Of a DNA stretch of 64,000 nucleotides, positions 1 to 11,301 are shown piece by piece. A program made the translations under genes and the position numbers. The stretch is taken from the NCBI GenBank assembly GCA_023014335.1, contig JAECYW010000016.1, positions 496,001 through 560,000 on the forward strand, read 5' to 3'. The notes under the pieces were generated by a model. That model had not been told where the DNA came from. It saw nothing but the letters and a program-made list of their open reading frames with translations, and did not search any database. The stretch comes from Galerina marginata. Taxonomy: Eukaryota > Basidiomycota > Agaricomycetes > Agaricales > Galerinaceae. The first letter of the stretch is position 1, and the number at the start of each line of letters is the position of its first letter.

Positions 1-480
1 TGCAGGTGGACAGAGCCAGCCGGACGGAAGCATAGATTTCATCATCAACAGTGATGGTTGGTGCAAAGTTGGGAATGCTACAACAACTACTACCACGCTA
101 TCATCAACTAGTTCAACTGCGTCTTCATCCTCGACAAGCTCTACGCATAGTTCCACAACCAGTTCTTCGACTAGTTCGAAATCGACGTCCACGACGACTA
201 CCAAGACGACGTCGACTACAACCACAAAGAAAACCACCACCACCCATGCCCCAACCCAGACTAGCGTTCCTCATTACTCTCAATGCGGTGGAATTGGCTA
301 TCCAGGATCTACGAAATGGTGAGCCCATGCCCGAAATATCTATATATTAATTTTTTAATGAGAAACGTATCAGTGCTTCTCCCTTCCATTGCATTTTCCA
401 AAATCGTAAGTACCTTCCCTTCTTCACTATGACTATTTCACTAAACACAAAAATTAGCATACTACTCTCAGTGTCTGTAG
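1..480 (+). CDS. 3' end of secreted CBM1 protein (partial, cut by window start)
   Basis: The reading frame is open from base 2. Exons are ..-318, 374-405 and 458-480 (TAG), with introns 319-373 (GTGAGC..CAG) and 406-457 (GTAAGT..TAG). The order is: the end of a conserved domain (GGQSQPDGS..., DGWCKVGN), a Ser/Thr-rich linker at about 75-250, and a fungal cellulose-binding module (CBM1). The module starts at QCGGIGYPGSTKC and ends at NPYYSQCL, and both introns fall inside it. The first residues match the full-length gene at 61038-62357 closely, so this is its paralogue. The protein is secreted and probably binds cellulose or chitin. The N-terminal part lies outside the window and its activity is unknown. 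Confidence 0.85.
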
Positions 481-668
481 AAAGCTTATTATGTAGGAGA
501 TGCCAGCCAGCTTGCGAATTAGTTGTTTTTCTATAACTTTGGCGTACCGTATGTAGGACTGTCAGGACGGATGATGTATTGGTGAAGTGCGATTGTGGAC
601 ATGGTCCGTTTGAAATATAGGCCAAGGACTCGGAAATCAAGTGTGTCAATTCTGCGAAATTCTAATCA
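481..668. other. intergenic, no gene seen
   Basis: This is the 3' flank of the CBM1 gene. I see no convincing coding frame or RNA before the MITE-like element that follows. Confidence 0.5.
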
Positions 669-856
669 CAGCTGGGGCCGGATTATTTTGACGGGGAGTC
701 AAAATGTGACGGCACCTTGTTAGAATTTTGCCCAACTTTTGCCTCCACATTTTGCTCGTCCTAATGAGGGGCCACACGTCGGCAAAATGTCAGGGTAAAA
801 TTCAAACAACTTACCGTCCATTTTGACCTCCCGGCAAAATAGTCCGGGCCCAGCTG
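669..856. mobile_element. MITE-like element with ~45-bp terminal inverted repeats
   Basis: The left end (CAGCTGGGGCCGGATTATTT, from 669) and the reverse complement of the right end (CAGCTGGGCCCGGACTATTT, from 856) match along about 45 bp with few mismatches. The pairing may reach 3-4 bp further out. The element is about 190 bp and has no coding capacity. Its short length and long terminal inverted repeats suggest a miniature non-autonomous DNA transposon. I could not define a target-site duplication. Confidence 0.7.
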
Positions 857-2033
857 TGAATCAAGTAGTCGATGAGGGGCATCATTCCAAACCGAGTAAG
901 AAGCTTGTAGCGAACCAACCCAGGCTGTCTTCACTCATATTGACACTGTGTCGAATATCAGGCGATGGGAATACGAGTTTAAATAAAAAGGCCACGATGA
1001 AGTACTTCGGCTTTTATTATTTACGAGCAAGACTCAGTTTGAGCTACTCCCATGCCGAACCAATAGTGAGTATTAGTGAAGAAGAAACAACATCATCCGA
1101 TAACAGCGCAGAAGATGGGTTCTTTGCCAATCCCGAGCGAGTAAGTATATTGCCTTTGCGAGGTTGTTTTGGGGTCGTCGTCGGTAACAATACCCTCGTT
1201 CACGTTTTTCGCGCGAACGTAGCAATATCCTGTGGATGGAAACGATGTTCTTGAGTTGTTACTTTTTCTTGTGCCTACGTTCGTTCCTTGATTTTTTCAT
1301 ACATTTCCCAGTTACACATCAAAGCGGATTTGACAGCCTGTGTCACTACTCGTCCTTTTCTTGACGATATTATTATAAAGCATAATGATGGAGCTGACGC
1401 GACGAATCAACTCGAATGAACGCAAAGTTGTCATAGGACCTGGGCGAACCTGCGCCAGTGTAGTCGAAATCGGTTATGCTCAAGGTGCGTGCATTAAGAT
1501 CCAGCTTGGACGGCAGTCTACGGTAGCTGCCTCAACGGCAGTCGTTAAGACTGTCAAGAACGATAGAGTCATCGAGCATTACACTTTGCATCAAGCAGGC
1601 CGTTCGGTGGCGTCGAAGGCAAAAGACTGGGGATGTTCAACGCCCGTGACAAAATCGTGATGTTTGGCCATGTTTGTTCTATCGTCAAACTCGATTTCCG
1701 TCGGTTCCAACAGCTCTCCCTTAAATTCCGCCACGCAGTCATCATCCCTCGCCTTTAAAAGTATCTAGACATTTAAGTACGACTGTTTTGAATATGTTGC
1801 TGTAATTTTTACCAAGAAAAACGGATGTTTTCTGATGCATCTCGCGGGTGCAAAGTTTCGTGTCGAGCCCAGTTTTGGTCAACATTTGCCTGCTTCGTAG
1901 AAATTCTTCGCAAGCACGCAAATTTTTTAAAACAGCGGGAACGTCATTTACAGCTTATATGAAGTCTATTTGAAGACTTAATCTGGTCAAAACGGGTCAA
2001 AATTGAGCAAATAAGGCCATCGAGCAATGGTAC
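857..2033. other. intergenic, possible gene relic
   Basis: No recognisable gene. One plus-strand stretch (about 1020-1140) reads as an acidic Ser/Glu-rich segment (ISEEETTSSDNSAEDG) and runs into a GTAAGT donor at 1141. It could be an isolated exon of a decayed gene. I found no partner exon. Confidence 0.3.
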
Positions 2034-2300
2034 TACTGTACTATTTCATTCAATTCGGCAGGCATCGTGACGCGTTACCGCCCTGCCGAAAATTTGATTT
2101 CGGCGACCGCAGAAAGTGGGCGTGACAGGCCAAAAATTTTGGCAACCCAGCGCCGCAGGCCGCAAAATTTTGCTATATTGAGGCCGCTACCACCAAATGG
2201 TTTCGGCGCTGGGTTAGGAGCACCGTTACCAGCGTTACATTTCGGCGATTTTGAGGGCCGCGTGACGCGTTACTGCCGAATTGAATGAAATGGTACAGTA
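2034..2300. mobile_element. MITE-like element with 28-bp terminal inverted repeats
   Basis: The left end (TACTGTACTATTTCATTCAA, from 2034) and the reverse complement of the right end (TACTGTACCATTTCATTCAA, from 2300) match at 27 of 28 positions, through CGGCAG. A second nested inverted repeat inside (CCCAGCGCCG near 2148, CGGCGCTGGG near 2206) would give a hairpin-rich structure. It is non-coding and about 267 bp long. It lies just beyond the 3' end of the interrupted gene. No clear target-site duplication is visible. Confidence 0.7.
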
Positions 2301-4853
2301 CGTCCTGCCAACATCGGAAAGTAGTAAATTCAAAGTTGAGCAAACTAAAAGCGACGGAGGAGTTAAAAAGAAGTGCTGACATACCCAGAGTCTTTACTTA
2401 AATTGTCAATAGAAATCTTCGTCATCGCTGTCGTCTTCCTCGCCCACCGTAGCCTCGTCAAATATGCCCACAGGCTCACTTCCATCAGGAGCCGGGTCGG
2501 GCTCAGGCTGTTGGTTCAGCGTCTGCATCAACGTGTATAAAGCATTAATTTTTCTACAGATATAAGTAACTGCTCAATGAAAAAAAATGTTAAGGACTTA
2601 CTCTTCACTCCGAGTAACTGCAGCAATAACGGCAGTCATCTTGTAAATCTTTAAATTAAGATCTTTTAGTCGCAATTTGAGGAGTACTTCGTCGTTGAAG
2701 AACATCTTGTGAATTTTAATCTGGTCCAGAAGCTGGGCAGCCGTCATACGTTCAATGATAGAGAACTTCACGACCAACCCGACTGTTATTAACCGGGCAA
2801 TCTCTGCCTGCTTCTTTTTCTCGATGTCGTCTTGCTTCTTTCGTGTCGCAGCCGCTCGGTTGCGCTGAGCCTCTAACAAATGTTCCCGGAATTTTTTTGC
2901 TTCTCCAACGGTTTGCTGGAGTCGGACTTTACGCATGACATAAAGAAGGTCCTCGTCAGTGTTGCAGACCTTTTCGATAAACATCTCGGTATTATTTCGT
3001 TCCAAGCGCGTCTTGTTCGAGAAACTTGCAGAAGCACTGTTCGGATGGTACCTAACATGGACTCGCCAGGATCCGAGCGCACCTTCATTAGGGTCGTTGG
3101 TGGCCGGAATGAACATTCGTTCCCGTTGTTCCGGCGTCAGAGAGTCGAATGGCCCACCTGGTTCAAATTCCGCAGTAAATTGTCGCCAGCCATCAGCGCA
3201 GCCTGAGAACATAGCCCATATCATGAGATCCAAGTCGGGCAACTCAGCCGAGAGAACCTGGATTGCAGCAACAATCATCGTATTCAGGGAAGGCTTGCCA
3301 TCAATTGTCAGTGTTTTGAAGTCAACGTTCTCGTCGAATAACAAGCGGGGGTTTTCTGCAATATGATCACAAAAGGCAGGTAATTTCCGATGGAGATCAA
3401 CCATTGCGGGATCAAGAAGGTTTGGGCGCTCGTCGGAAGACTTGCCGCGAACAAGAGCAAGGTAAGGCCAAGAGATGCAGAGACCGTATAAAGCCATTGC
3501 AGCCACTTCCGCCAAAGTCGAAGCACATTCCAGTCCCTTAGCGACATTTTTCTCCATATGATTGAAGCCAGGCTTTTGTTTCGAGTCGCGAACCTCTTCC
3601 AAGAGAGCAATGTACAGATCCAGGAAGATGATTAATTCTGCGGAGCCGTAGGAGTGCGATTGATACCGAGTATTGTTAGCGTCCGGGTAGCGTTCATTTG
3701 ACTTGATTCCGTGTAGCTCCAATTTGTGTTTTGACATGAACATGCGGTGAATATCTTGATATCCTTTTCCGTCAATTTTGTTGTTAAAGAGCGCCCCAGC
3801 AAGGCTGACGAGTTTTACGCCGCCGCGTGTACTTGAATCGATGGCACGTTGAACAGCGGCACTCTCCACGTTCTGACCGAGTTGTATCGTGGCGGCGTTT
3901 GCCTTGTTTGCGAGGAGAACTGGAGGCGGTCTTTTTTTTTCTTCCCAGGTTCGTTGCATTTTCATGACTCCGTACTTGAAAGCGTTGAGATCTTTGTGTC
4001 CACAGCAACCAGCAAACAGTAAGGTGACCAGAAGATTCTGCTTCGCCTCAGGAAGAGCAGCAAGAACGGCTAACCCCAGTTTCTTCTCCAACAGGGAAAG
4101 CGCGCTTTGACGACTGCTAAAGACCATAATAACCCGTGAGTATCAAAACAGGTGAAGATGGTCTTTGAGTTACGGTGAGTCCCCAAAAGCTGCAACGACC
4201 TCTTCTTGTGGAATAGAAAGTGTCGCGCGCAAGAGCTCTTCGGTATCCATTTCATCGACGACCTTCGCTCCGAGATCTTGAATGGCTACTTCCTTTTTCC
4301 AATCTTCGCAAAGCTTGAGCTTTTTCTTCCCATCGGCTGCGTGGTCCATGCTTTGATATTCCTCCTTTCAAATCCAGTCGTCAAGTTCCATTTTTTTCCC
4401 ATCTCGAGTGGAAACGGGACTGTCAGAATATGCAGAAGCTATTTTACCTGCTAATTCCTTCGTTCCTTCAAACTGGGTCTTCGCAGTATGATCAACGGCT
4501 GGGGCAACTTCCGCAAAACGCGTCTGGTGTTTCCAGGTCGACATATCCGAGTCATCGATGCCTTCTTCGTATGTCGGGGCTAACTGGGTGATATGCCTGG
4601 CTTCATATGTGACTTTACGGTCGGTTGTTCCGTCGCTGCTCTCTCCAAATCCTAACCAATATTTTAGTGAACAATTTGTCAAAAGACTCAGCTCGAAAGC
4701 CCACCCAAGCCTTGCTGAATCTCTCGTCCAAGTTGGATGAGGCCAAAATAGCCACCTTCATCCCTAGCACGTTCAACCGTAGTCCGACTGATTTTTCGTG
4801 TAACCTGTACGCCAAAGGCCTTTCCACAAGCAACCATGGCATCACCAACGCGT

Positions 4854-4860
4854 TCACCTG
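4854..4860. repeat. Left target-site duplication of foldback element
   Basis: TCACCTG directly precedes the element. The same 7 bp recur at 10556-10562 on the other side. Joining the gene across one copy gives the in-frame reading GCSGERVGDA. Confidence 0.85.
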
Positions 4861-5077
4861 CACATACCATAGTAATGATGTACCCTCCACCACGGTACAG
4901 CTATTTCTTGACAATGTACCAGGGGCTATGGATACAGCTGATGTAGCTTATACATATACAATGTACAGTTGAATATGGATAAGCTAATGGGTGTACAATG
5001 TACCAATATACATGGATAAGCTTATGAAGGGGTGAACTTGACCAAAAAGGAAGTACATAAGATTGTAGCTACTAGCG

Positions 5078-7355
5078 GCGGGCTGCTGGCCGGGAATGTA
5101 CATAGCTGGAGCCATATTTGTGCTTCACAGGCCGGACATGTAGCCGGTAAATAATCGGCTCTGTAAACCATACAGATTAATTGATTTTTTTCGGCCTAAT
5201 TGAGCCATTTGGGCTCAAATGCCGGCCGATAAAATGACCAAAACCACCGGAAATGGCCAGTGAGTGCTCGGAAAATATTTTTGAGAACTTGGGCCATCAT
5301 TACTACAGCTATAGGACCATCAGGCATGCAATCAAACTGTCTAAATTCGATTTTTCGGCTTAATTGAGTCAGTTGAAGCATAAAACCCGGCCGATAAAAT
5401 AGCCCGAAGCTTCGGGGCTAGGCAGTGAGTGCTCGGGCAATACCTGTTAGTGCTCGGGGTATCATAATAGGACTTAATACACCCATAGAACCATCTGCCG
5501 TGCCATAAAACTGTGTAAATCCGGTTTTTCAGCCTAATAAAGCTGGTTAAGACTTAAAAACCAGCCGATAAAATCAACCAAACCTCCGGATTTGGCCAGT
5601 GAGTACATGGACAAAGTTTGTAAGTACCCGGGCTATGATTAGAATTTTTATTACAGCCATAGGAACATCAGCAGTGCTATAAAACAGTGTAAATCCGATT
5701 TTTCAGGCAAATTGAGGCTTAAAAACCGGCCGATAAAATAGCTCAAACCTCCGGGCCTGGCCAGTAAGTATACGGACAATGTTTACGAGTACCCGGGCTA
5801 TCATAAGAATTTTTCTTACAGCCATAGAACCATCTGCGGTGCCATAGAACTGTGTAAATTCGATTTTTCACTGTAATTCAGCCATTCAAGGCTTAAAACC
5901 GGCCGATAAAATCACCCGAACCGTCGGGCCTGGCCAGTGAGTACACAGACAATGTTTATAAGTACCCGGGATATCATTAGAATCTTTATTACAGCCATAG
6001 GAGCATCTGCCGTGCCATAAAACTGTGTAAATCCGATTTTTCAGCCTAATTGCATCAGTTAAGGCTTAAAAACCGGCCGATAAAATCACCCGAACCTTCG
6101 GGCCTTGCCAGTGAGTACACGGACAATGTTTACAAGTGCCCAGGCTATCATAAGAATTTTTATTACAGCCATAGGAGCATCTGCGGTGCCATAAAACTGT
6201 GTAAATCCGATTTTTCAGTGTATATTGGCCAGTCAAGGCTTAAAAACCGGCCGATAAAATCACCCGAACCGTCGGGCCTGGCCAGTGAGTACACGGACAA
6301 TGTTTATAAGTACCCGGGATGTCATAAGAAATTTTATTACAGCCATTGGAGCATCCGCGGTGCCAGAAAACTGTGTAAACCCAATATTTCAGTGTAATTC
6401 CGTCAGTCAAGGCTTAAAAACCGGCCGAGGAAATGGCCCGAGCCCCCGGGACTGGCAAGTGAGTACTTGGAACATACCTGTGAGTGCTTGGGCTATCATG
6501 ATTGTTTTTAATACAGCCATAGAACCATCTGCAGTGCCATAAAACTGTGTAAATCCGATTTTTCACTGTAATTTGGCCAGTCAAGGCTTAAAAACCGGCC
6601 GATAAAATCACCCGATCCTCCGGGCCTGGCAGCTGAGTATACATACAATGTCGGTGAGTACCCGGGTTATCATTGGAATTTTTATTACAGCCATAGAACT
6701 ATCCGCGGTGCCATAAAACTGTGTAGAACCGATTTTTCAGTGTAATTCGGCCAGTCAAGGCTTAAAAACCGGCCGATAAAATCACCCGAACCTTCGGGCC
6801 TGGCCAGTAAGTATACGGACAATGTTTACAAGTGCCCGAGCTATGATTATAATTTTTATTACAGCCATAGAACCATCTGCTGTGCCATGAAACTGTGTAG
6901 ATCCGATTTTTCAGTGTAATTCGGCCAGTCAAGGCTTAAAAACCGGCCGATAAAATCACCTGAACCTTCGGACCTGGCCAGTAAGTATACGGACAATGTT
7001 TACAAGTGCCCGAGCTATCATAAAAACTTTTTTTACTGCCATAGGAGCATCTGCGGCGCCATAAAACTGTGTAAATCCTATTTTTCTGTGTAATTCAACT
7101 GTGTAAATTTGATTTCTCACTGTAATTCAGCCCAGTCAAAGGCTTAAAAACCGGCCGATAAAATCACCCGAACCTTTGGGACTGGCCAGTGAGTACACGG
7201 ACAATGTCTGTGAGTACCCGGGCTATGATTATAATTTTTATTACCGCCATAGAACCATCCGCAGTGCAATAAACTGCCTACATCCGGCTTTTCAGACTAA
7301 TGAAACTAGTTGAGGTATAAGAAACCAGCCAATAATGTTGCCTGAACCCCCAGGT
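5078..7355 (+). repeat. Left arm: ~175-bp tandem repeat array
   Basis: The marker CGGCCGATAAAAT or a close variant recurs near 5224, 5389, 5570, 5729, 5905, 6075, 6250, 6425, 6600, 6775, 6950 and 7155. The spacing is about 175 bp in the regular part. Each unit also carries the palindrome-like CCCGAACCTTCGGG, a GTGAGTACACGGACAATGTT segment, TTATTACAGCCATAG and TGCCATAAAACTGTGTAAAT. The unit near 7068-7140 contains a partial internal duplication. Outer units are the most diverged and central units the most alike, as expected for homogenising arrays. Confidence 0.9.
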
Positions 7356-8254
7356 CTATACACAATGTGAAATAGTCTCAACATTTTATAGTAGTGGGGT
7401 ATTGCACTAATATATATTGAGGGAATGAGATTTGGGAAGTGGGTAGGTAGGTCTGAGAAATATAAATATGGCTAACAGTGATGCATATACTCTGATTAAA
7501 ATCATTCTGAATAGACAAAATGAATGGGGACTATATGTAGCAAAGACTCCTAAAGGAATTTAAGCAATAGCTCACTTTGTTCCGGTGGACTACTAGGATT
7601 ATGAGTTAGGATCATCATGTATGTGAATTATTCCCCATATCACATTGGAAACCATTCTTGTATTTCACATTCAGGTTGGTTTATGTGTTTTAATTCCTGC
7701 ATTTGCTCTGTTCCCTCTAGTCTTGTTGTATACACAACTAGTTGCTGTTCAGCTTCTTTCTATCAATCTACACTATTTTTAAAGGAACTAATATGTCATA
7801 GTTGGTGATGTGCCCATTTTTCCAATATACCTACCACTTCCACAGTATCATTTGCCCAACCTATATCCATGCAATCCTTCACTAATATATAACATTTATA
7901 ACACCTTCTAGTATGCACAAATCTCTTTATATGTATGGAATTAGTTCTGTTATAACTTGAAGGGATGGTTGTCTATGCCACAGTGGTTTGACCTCCTCCT
8001 ACTAGGGAAATGCAGACTTAACCTGGGGGTTTCTGGGCACCTATCTGCACATGTACCCAGTATACCTGTAACTGGGACCCACATGGAATTAGCTGTTGAA
8101 ATAAACCCCAAAAACATTGAAAACAGCAAAGATAAACAGGAGATATACAAGCAATGCACCACTTTTAAGGCAGTTTTATGGCCTGGAGGATGGTCCTGTG
8201 GTTGTAATAAACATTCTGATGATAGCCCAAACACATACAGCTATTGACCAAGTA
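7356..8254. other. Central spacer of foldback element
   Basis: AT-rich unique sequence between the two arms. The longest open frames are under 100 codons, show no recognisable domain and lie in the wrong context for a transposase. I see no gene here. Confidence 0.6.
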
Positions 8255-10340
8255 CTTACTGGCCAGGCCCAAAGGTTCAGGCTACATTATTGTCCGGTTT
8301 CTTATACCTCAACTAGCTTCATTAGGCTGAAAAGCCGGATCTAGGCAGTTTATTGCACTGCGGATGGTTCTATGGCTGTAATAAAAATTATAATCATAGC
8401 TTGGGCACTTGTAAACATTGTCCGTGTACTCACTGGCAAGGCCCGAAGGTTTGGGTGATTTTATCGGCCGGTTTTTAAGCCTTTGACTGGCCAAATTAAA
8501 CTGAAAAATCGGATCTACACAGTTTCATGGCACAGCAGATGGTTCTATGGCTGTAATAAAAATTATAATCATAGCTCGGGCACTTGTAAACATTGTCCGT
8601 ATACTTACTGGCCAGGCCCGAAGGTTCGGGTGATTTTATCGGCCGGTTTTTAAGCCTTGACTGGCCGAATTACACTGAAAAATCGGTTCTACACAGTTTT
8701 ATGGCACCGCGGATAGTTCTATGGCTGTAATAAAAATTCCAATGATAACCCGGGTACTCACCGACATTGTATGTATACTCAGCTGCCAGGCCCGGAGGAT
8801 CGGGTGATTTTATCGGCCGGTTTTTAAGCCTTGACTGGCCAAATTACAGTGAAAAATCGGATTTACACAGTTTTATGGCACTGCAGATGGTTCTATGGCT
8901 GTATTAAAAACAATCATGATAGCCCAAGCACTCACAGGTATGTTCCAAGTACTCACTTGCCAGTCCCGGGGGCTCGGGCCATTTCCTTGGCTGGTTTTTA
9001 AGCCTTGACTGACTGAATTACACTGAAATATTGGGTTTACACAGTTTTCTGGCACCGCGGATGCTCCAATGGCTGTAATAAAATTTCTTATGACATCCCG
9101 GGTACTTATAAACATTGTCCGTGTACTCACTGGCCAGGCCCGACGGTTCGGGTGATTTTATCGGCCGGTTTTGATGCCTTGACTGGCCAATATACACTGA
9201 AAAATCGGATTTACACAGTTTTATGGCACCGCAGATGGTTCTATGGCTGTAAGAAAAATTCTTATGATAGCCCGGGTACTTGTAAACACTTTCCGTGTAC
9301 TTACTGGCCAGGCCCGACGGTTCGAGTGATTTTATCGGCCGGTTTTTAAGCCTTGACTGGCCAATATACACTGAAAAATCGGATTTACACAGTTTTATGG
9401 CACGGCAGATGGTTCTATGGCTGTAATAAAAATTCTAATGATATCCCGGGTACTTATAAACATTGTCTCTGTACTCACTGGCCAGGCCCGACGGTTCGGG
9501 TGATTTTATCGGCCGGTTTTAAGCCTTGAATGGCTGAATTACAGTGAAAAATCGAATTTACACAGTTCTATGGCACCGCAGATGGTTCTATGGCTGTAAG
9601 AAAAATTCTTATGATAGCCCGGGTACTCGTAAACATTGTCCGTATACTTACTGGCCAGGCCCGGAGGCTTGAGCTATTTTATCGGCCGGTTTTTAAGCCT
9701 CAATTTGCCTGAAAAATCGGATTTACACTGTTTTATAGCACTGCTGATGTTCCTATGGCTGTAATAAAAATTCTAATGATAGCCCGGGTACTTACAAACT
9801 TTGTCCATGTACTCACTGGCCAAATCCGGAGGTTTGGTTGATTTTATCGGCTGGTTTTTAAGTCTTAACCAGCTTTATTAGGCTGAAAAACCGGATTTAC
9901 ACAGTTTTATGGCACGGCAGATGGTTCTATGGGTGTATTAAGTCCTATAATGATACCCCGAGCACTAACAGGTATTGCCCGAGCACTCACTGCCTAGCCC
10001 CGAAGCTTCGGGCTATTTTATCGGCCGGGTTTTATGCTTCAACTGACTCAATTAAGCCGAAAAATCGAATTTAGACAGTTTGATTGCATGCCTGATGGTC
10101 CTATAGCTGTAGTAATGATGGCCCAAGTTCTCAAAAATATTTTCCGAGCACTCACTGGCCATTTCCGGTGGTTTTGGTCATTTTATCGGCCGGCATTTGA
10201 GCCCAAATGGCTCAATTAGGCCGAAAAAAATCAATTAATCTGTATGGTTTACAGAGCCGATTATTTACCGGCTACATGTCCGGCCTGTGAAGCACAAATA
10301 TGGCTCCAGCTATGTACATTCCCGGCCAGCAGCCCGCTGC
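8255..10340 (-). repeat. Right arm: inverted ~175-bp tandem repeat array
   Basis: This is the mirror image of the left arm. The reverse-complement marker ATTTTATCGGCCGG recurs near 8460, 8632, 8805, 9150, 9327, 9503, 9678, 9839, 10013 and 10180, with a diverged copy near 8980. Both arms contain the same 61-codon open stretch (5196-5381 minus, 10034-10219 plus), which translates identically. This shows near-perfect arm identity there and is not evidence of a gene. Confidence 0.9.
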
Positions 10341-10555
10341 TAAGCTTTCCGGGGCCTTATGTAGGCCAGTCACTAGCCTAAATATGACCATGAGCTTATC
10401 TATTGTGTACTATACATTGTATGGGCTGTTAGCTTACTTGTAACTGTTGATACATTGTATATCCATAAGCTACATCAGCTGCATCCATAGCTGCAGGTAC
10501 ATTGTCAGACAATAGCTGTATCGTAGTCTAGGGTACATTGTTGCTATTCTACCTG

Positions 10556-10562
10556 TCACCTG
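10556..10562. repeat. Right target-site duplication of foldback element
   Basis: TCACCTG directly follows the element and matches 4854-4860. The interrupted reading frame runs into element sequence here and stops within two codons. Confidence 0.85.
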
Positions 10563-11301
10563 AGCATCCAGCTTTCAAAAGGGCTCTAGCCAGACGGCGA
10601 GCCTCTGCAGTATAAACTCCCCTCTTTGTCGGGGACCAGACACGACGACGCTGAAGGGACAAGCGTGCGTTTGCGAGTGAGTCCTGTGCTCGGCGACGTT
10701 GCATGTCAAGCCGGTGAGCTTTCTTCCGAAATTCTGAATTTTCGGCCTGTGCTTTCTCGAGACTACTTTCCAGAGCTTTGACCGAAGCGCGAAGATCGTC
10801 GACAAGATTTAACAAAGCCAAGTAGTTGCCAGATATTTTGTCATGAGTTGCCATGCTTGCAGCTAATTGATTTTTGAGATCAGTCCGCGAAGCTGTCTTT
10901 TCGCGAAGAAGTCGTTGCGACCGTTTCTGCTGCTTTTTTAGGTCAATACGTGTAGAAGCAAGAGACCGGGTCAATTCAGAGTTTTGCGATAGTGTATCTT
11001 CGAGTTGTGCATGGCTCTCTTTTGCTGCAAGCTGTAAGCGATCAATTTCGGAGGTGTGGAGTTGAATTTGAGTGATGTTATCAGCGTTCATGGATCGGAG
11101 CTCTTCAATCTCGGACTCAAGTATTTTAATATAAGCATCTTGCTCGTCAATCCGGGTATTCAGAGCAGTGTCGTTTTTTTGACGTCGCGTTTTCGGAGTT
11201 CGCAGAGGACTCGGAATCTCTTCTTCGGAAGTTGTTGCACGTCCGAGTCTGGATGCTTGCAGGTTTTGCAGATGAGTTCGCTTAGCAGTAACGCGGGGCA
11301 T

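Larger units (their letters stand above)
4861..10555. mobile_element. Foldback-type DNA transposon with giant inverted-repeat arms
   Basis: The left arm (4861 to about 7355) and right arm (about 8255 to 10555) are inverted copies of each other. The termini pair from the first bases: ACATACCATAG at left against AGGTAGAATAG at right, then both continue TGTACCCT and TACAGCTATT. The outer 200 bp are more diverged than the inner arm, which is nearly identical from about 5078. Most of each arm is about 12 tandem units of roughly 175 bp. The flanks carry a 7-bp direct repeat, TCACCTG, at 4854-4860 and 10556-10562 (8 bp with one mismatch). That length is compatible with the 8-bp duplications of hAT or KDZ elements. 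No transposase is encoded, so it is presumably mobilised in trans. It interrupts the coding exon of the minus-strand gene around it. Confidence 0.9.
2598..11301 (-). pseudogene. Large coiled-coil protein gene of unknown family, split by a foldback transposon
   Basis: Read on the minus strand, exon 1 runs 11301-10556 and resumes at 4853-4705. Intron 1 is 4704-4652, exon 2 is 4651-4174, intron 2 is 4173-4117 and exon 3 is 4116-2598. With the inserted element (4861-10555) and one copy of its 7-bp target repeat left out, all phases agree and give 964 codons. The start is at ATG 11301 (MPRVTAKR), not the upstream in-frame ATG at 11382. Residues about 43-220 are a coiled coil, followed by KAGCSGE and VGDAMVACGK. 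Later come SSDGTT (D305), CCGHKDLN (H498, D500) and NEGALGSWR (E802), then a charged C-terminal helix. An in-frame TGA at 4370-4368 (codon 393) is a second lesion. From memory, related proteins are dispersed in agaric genomes. The Asp, C..H and Glu motifs loosely recall hAT/KDZ-type RNase H-fold transposases, which is inference only. Confidence 0.75.

Noticed and set aside
5196..5381. Identical 61-codon frames at 5196-5381 (minus) and 10034-10219 (plus)
   Set aside because: They are the same stretch of the two inverted arms. The frame is not kept in the other tandem units, so it reflects DNA identity and not a gene.
6050..6397. Open frames of 85-117 codons with internal repeats inside the arms
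   Set aside because: They arise because the 175-bp unit lacks stops in some frames. There is no start context and no conservation outside the array.
7356..8254. CRISPR-like or centromeric interpretation of the repeat arrays
   Set aside because: Units are contiguous without spacers, the arrays are inverted to each other, and a target-site duplication flanks the whole unit. A transposon explains everything.
8117..8344. Possible transposase fragment in the foldback core
   Set aside because: The short frames have no recognisable motif and overlap the start of the right arm.
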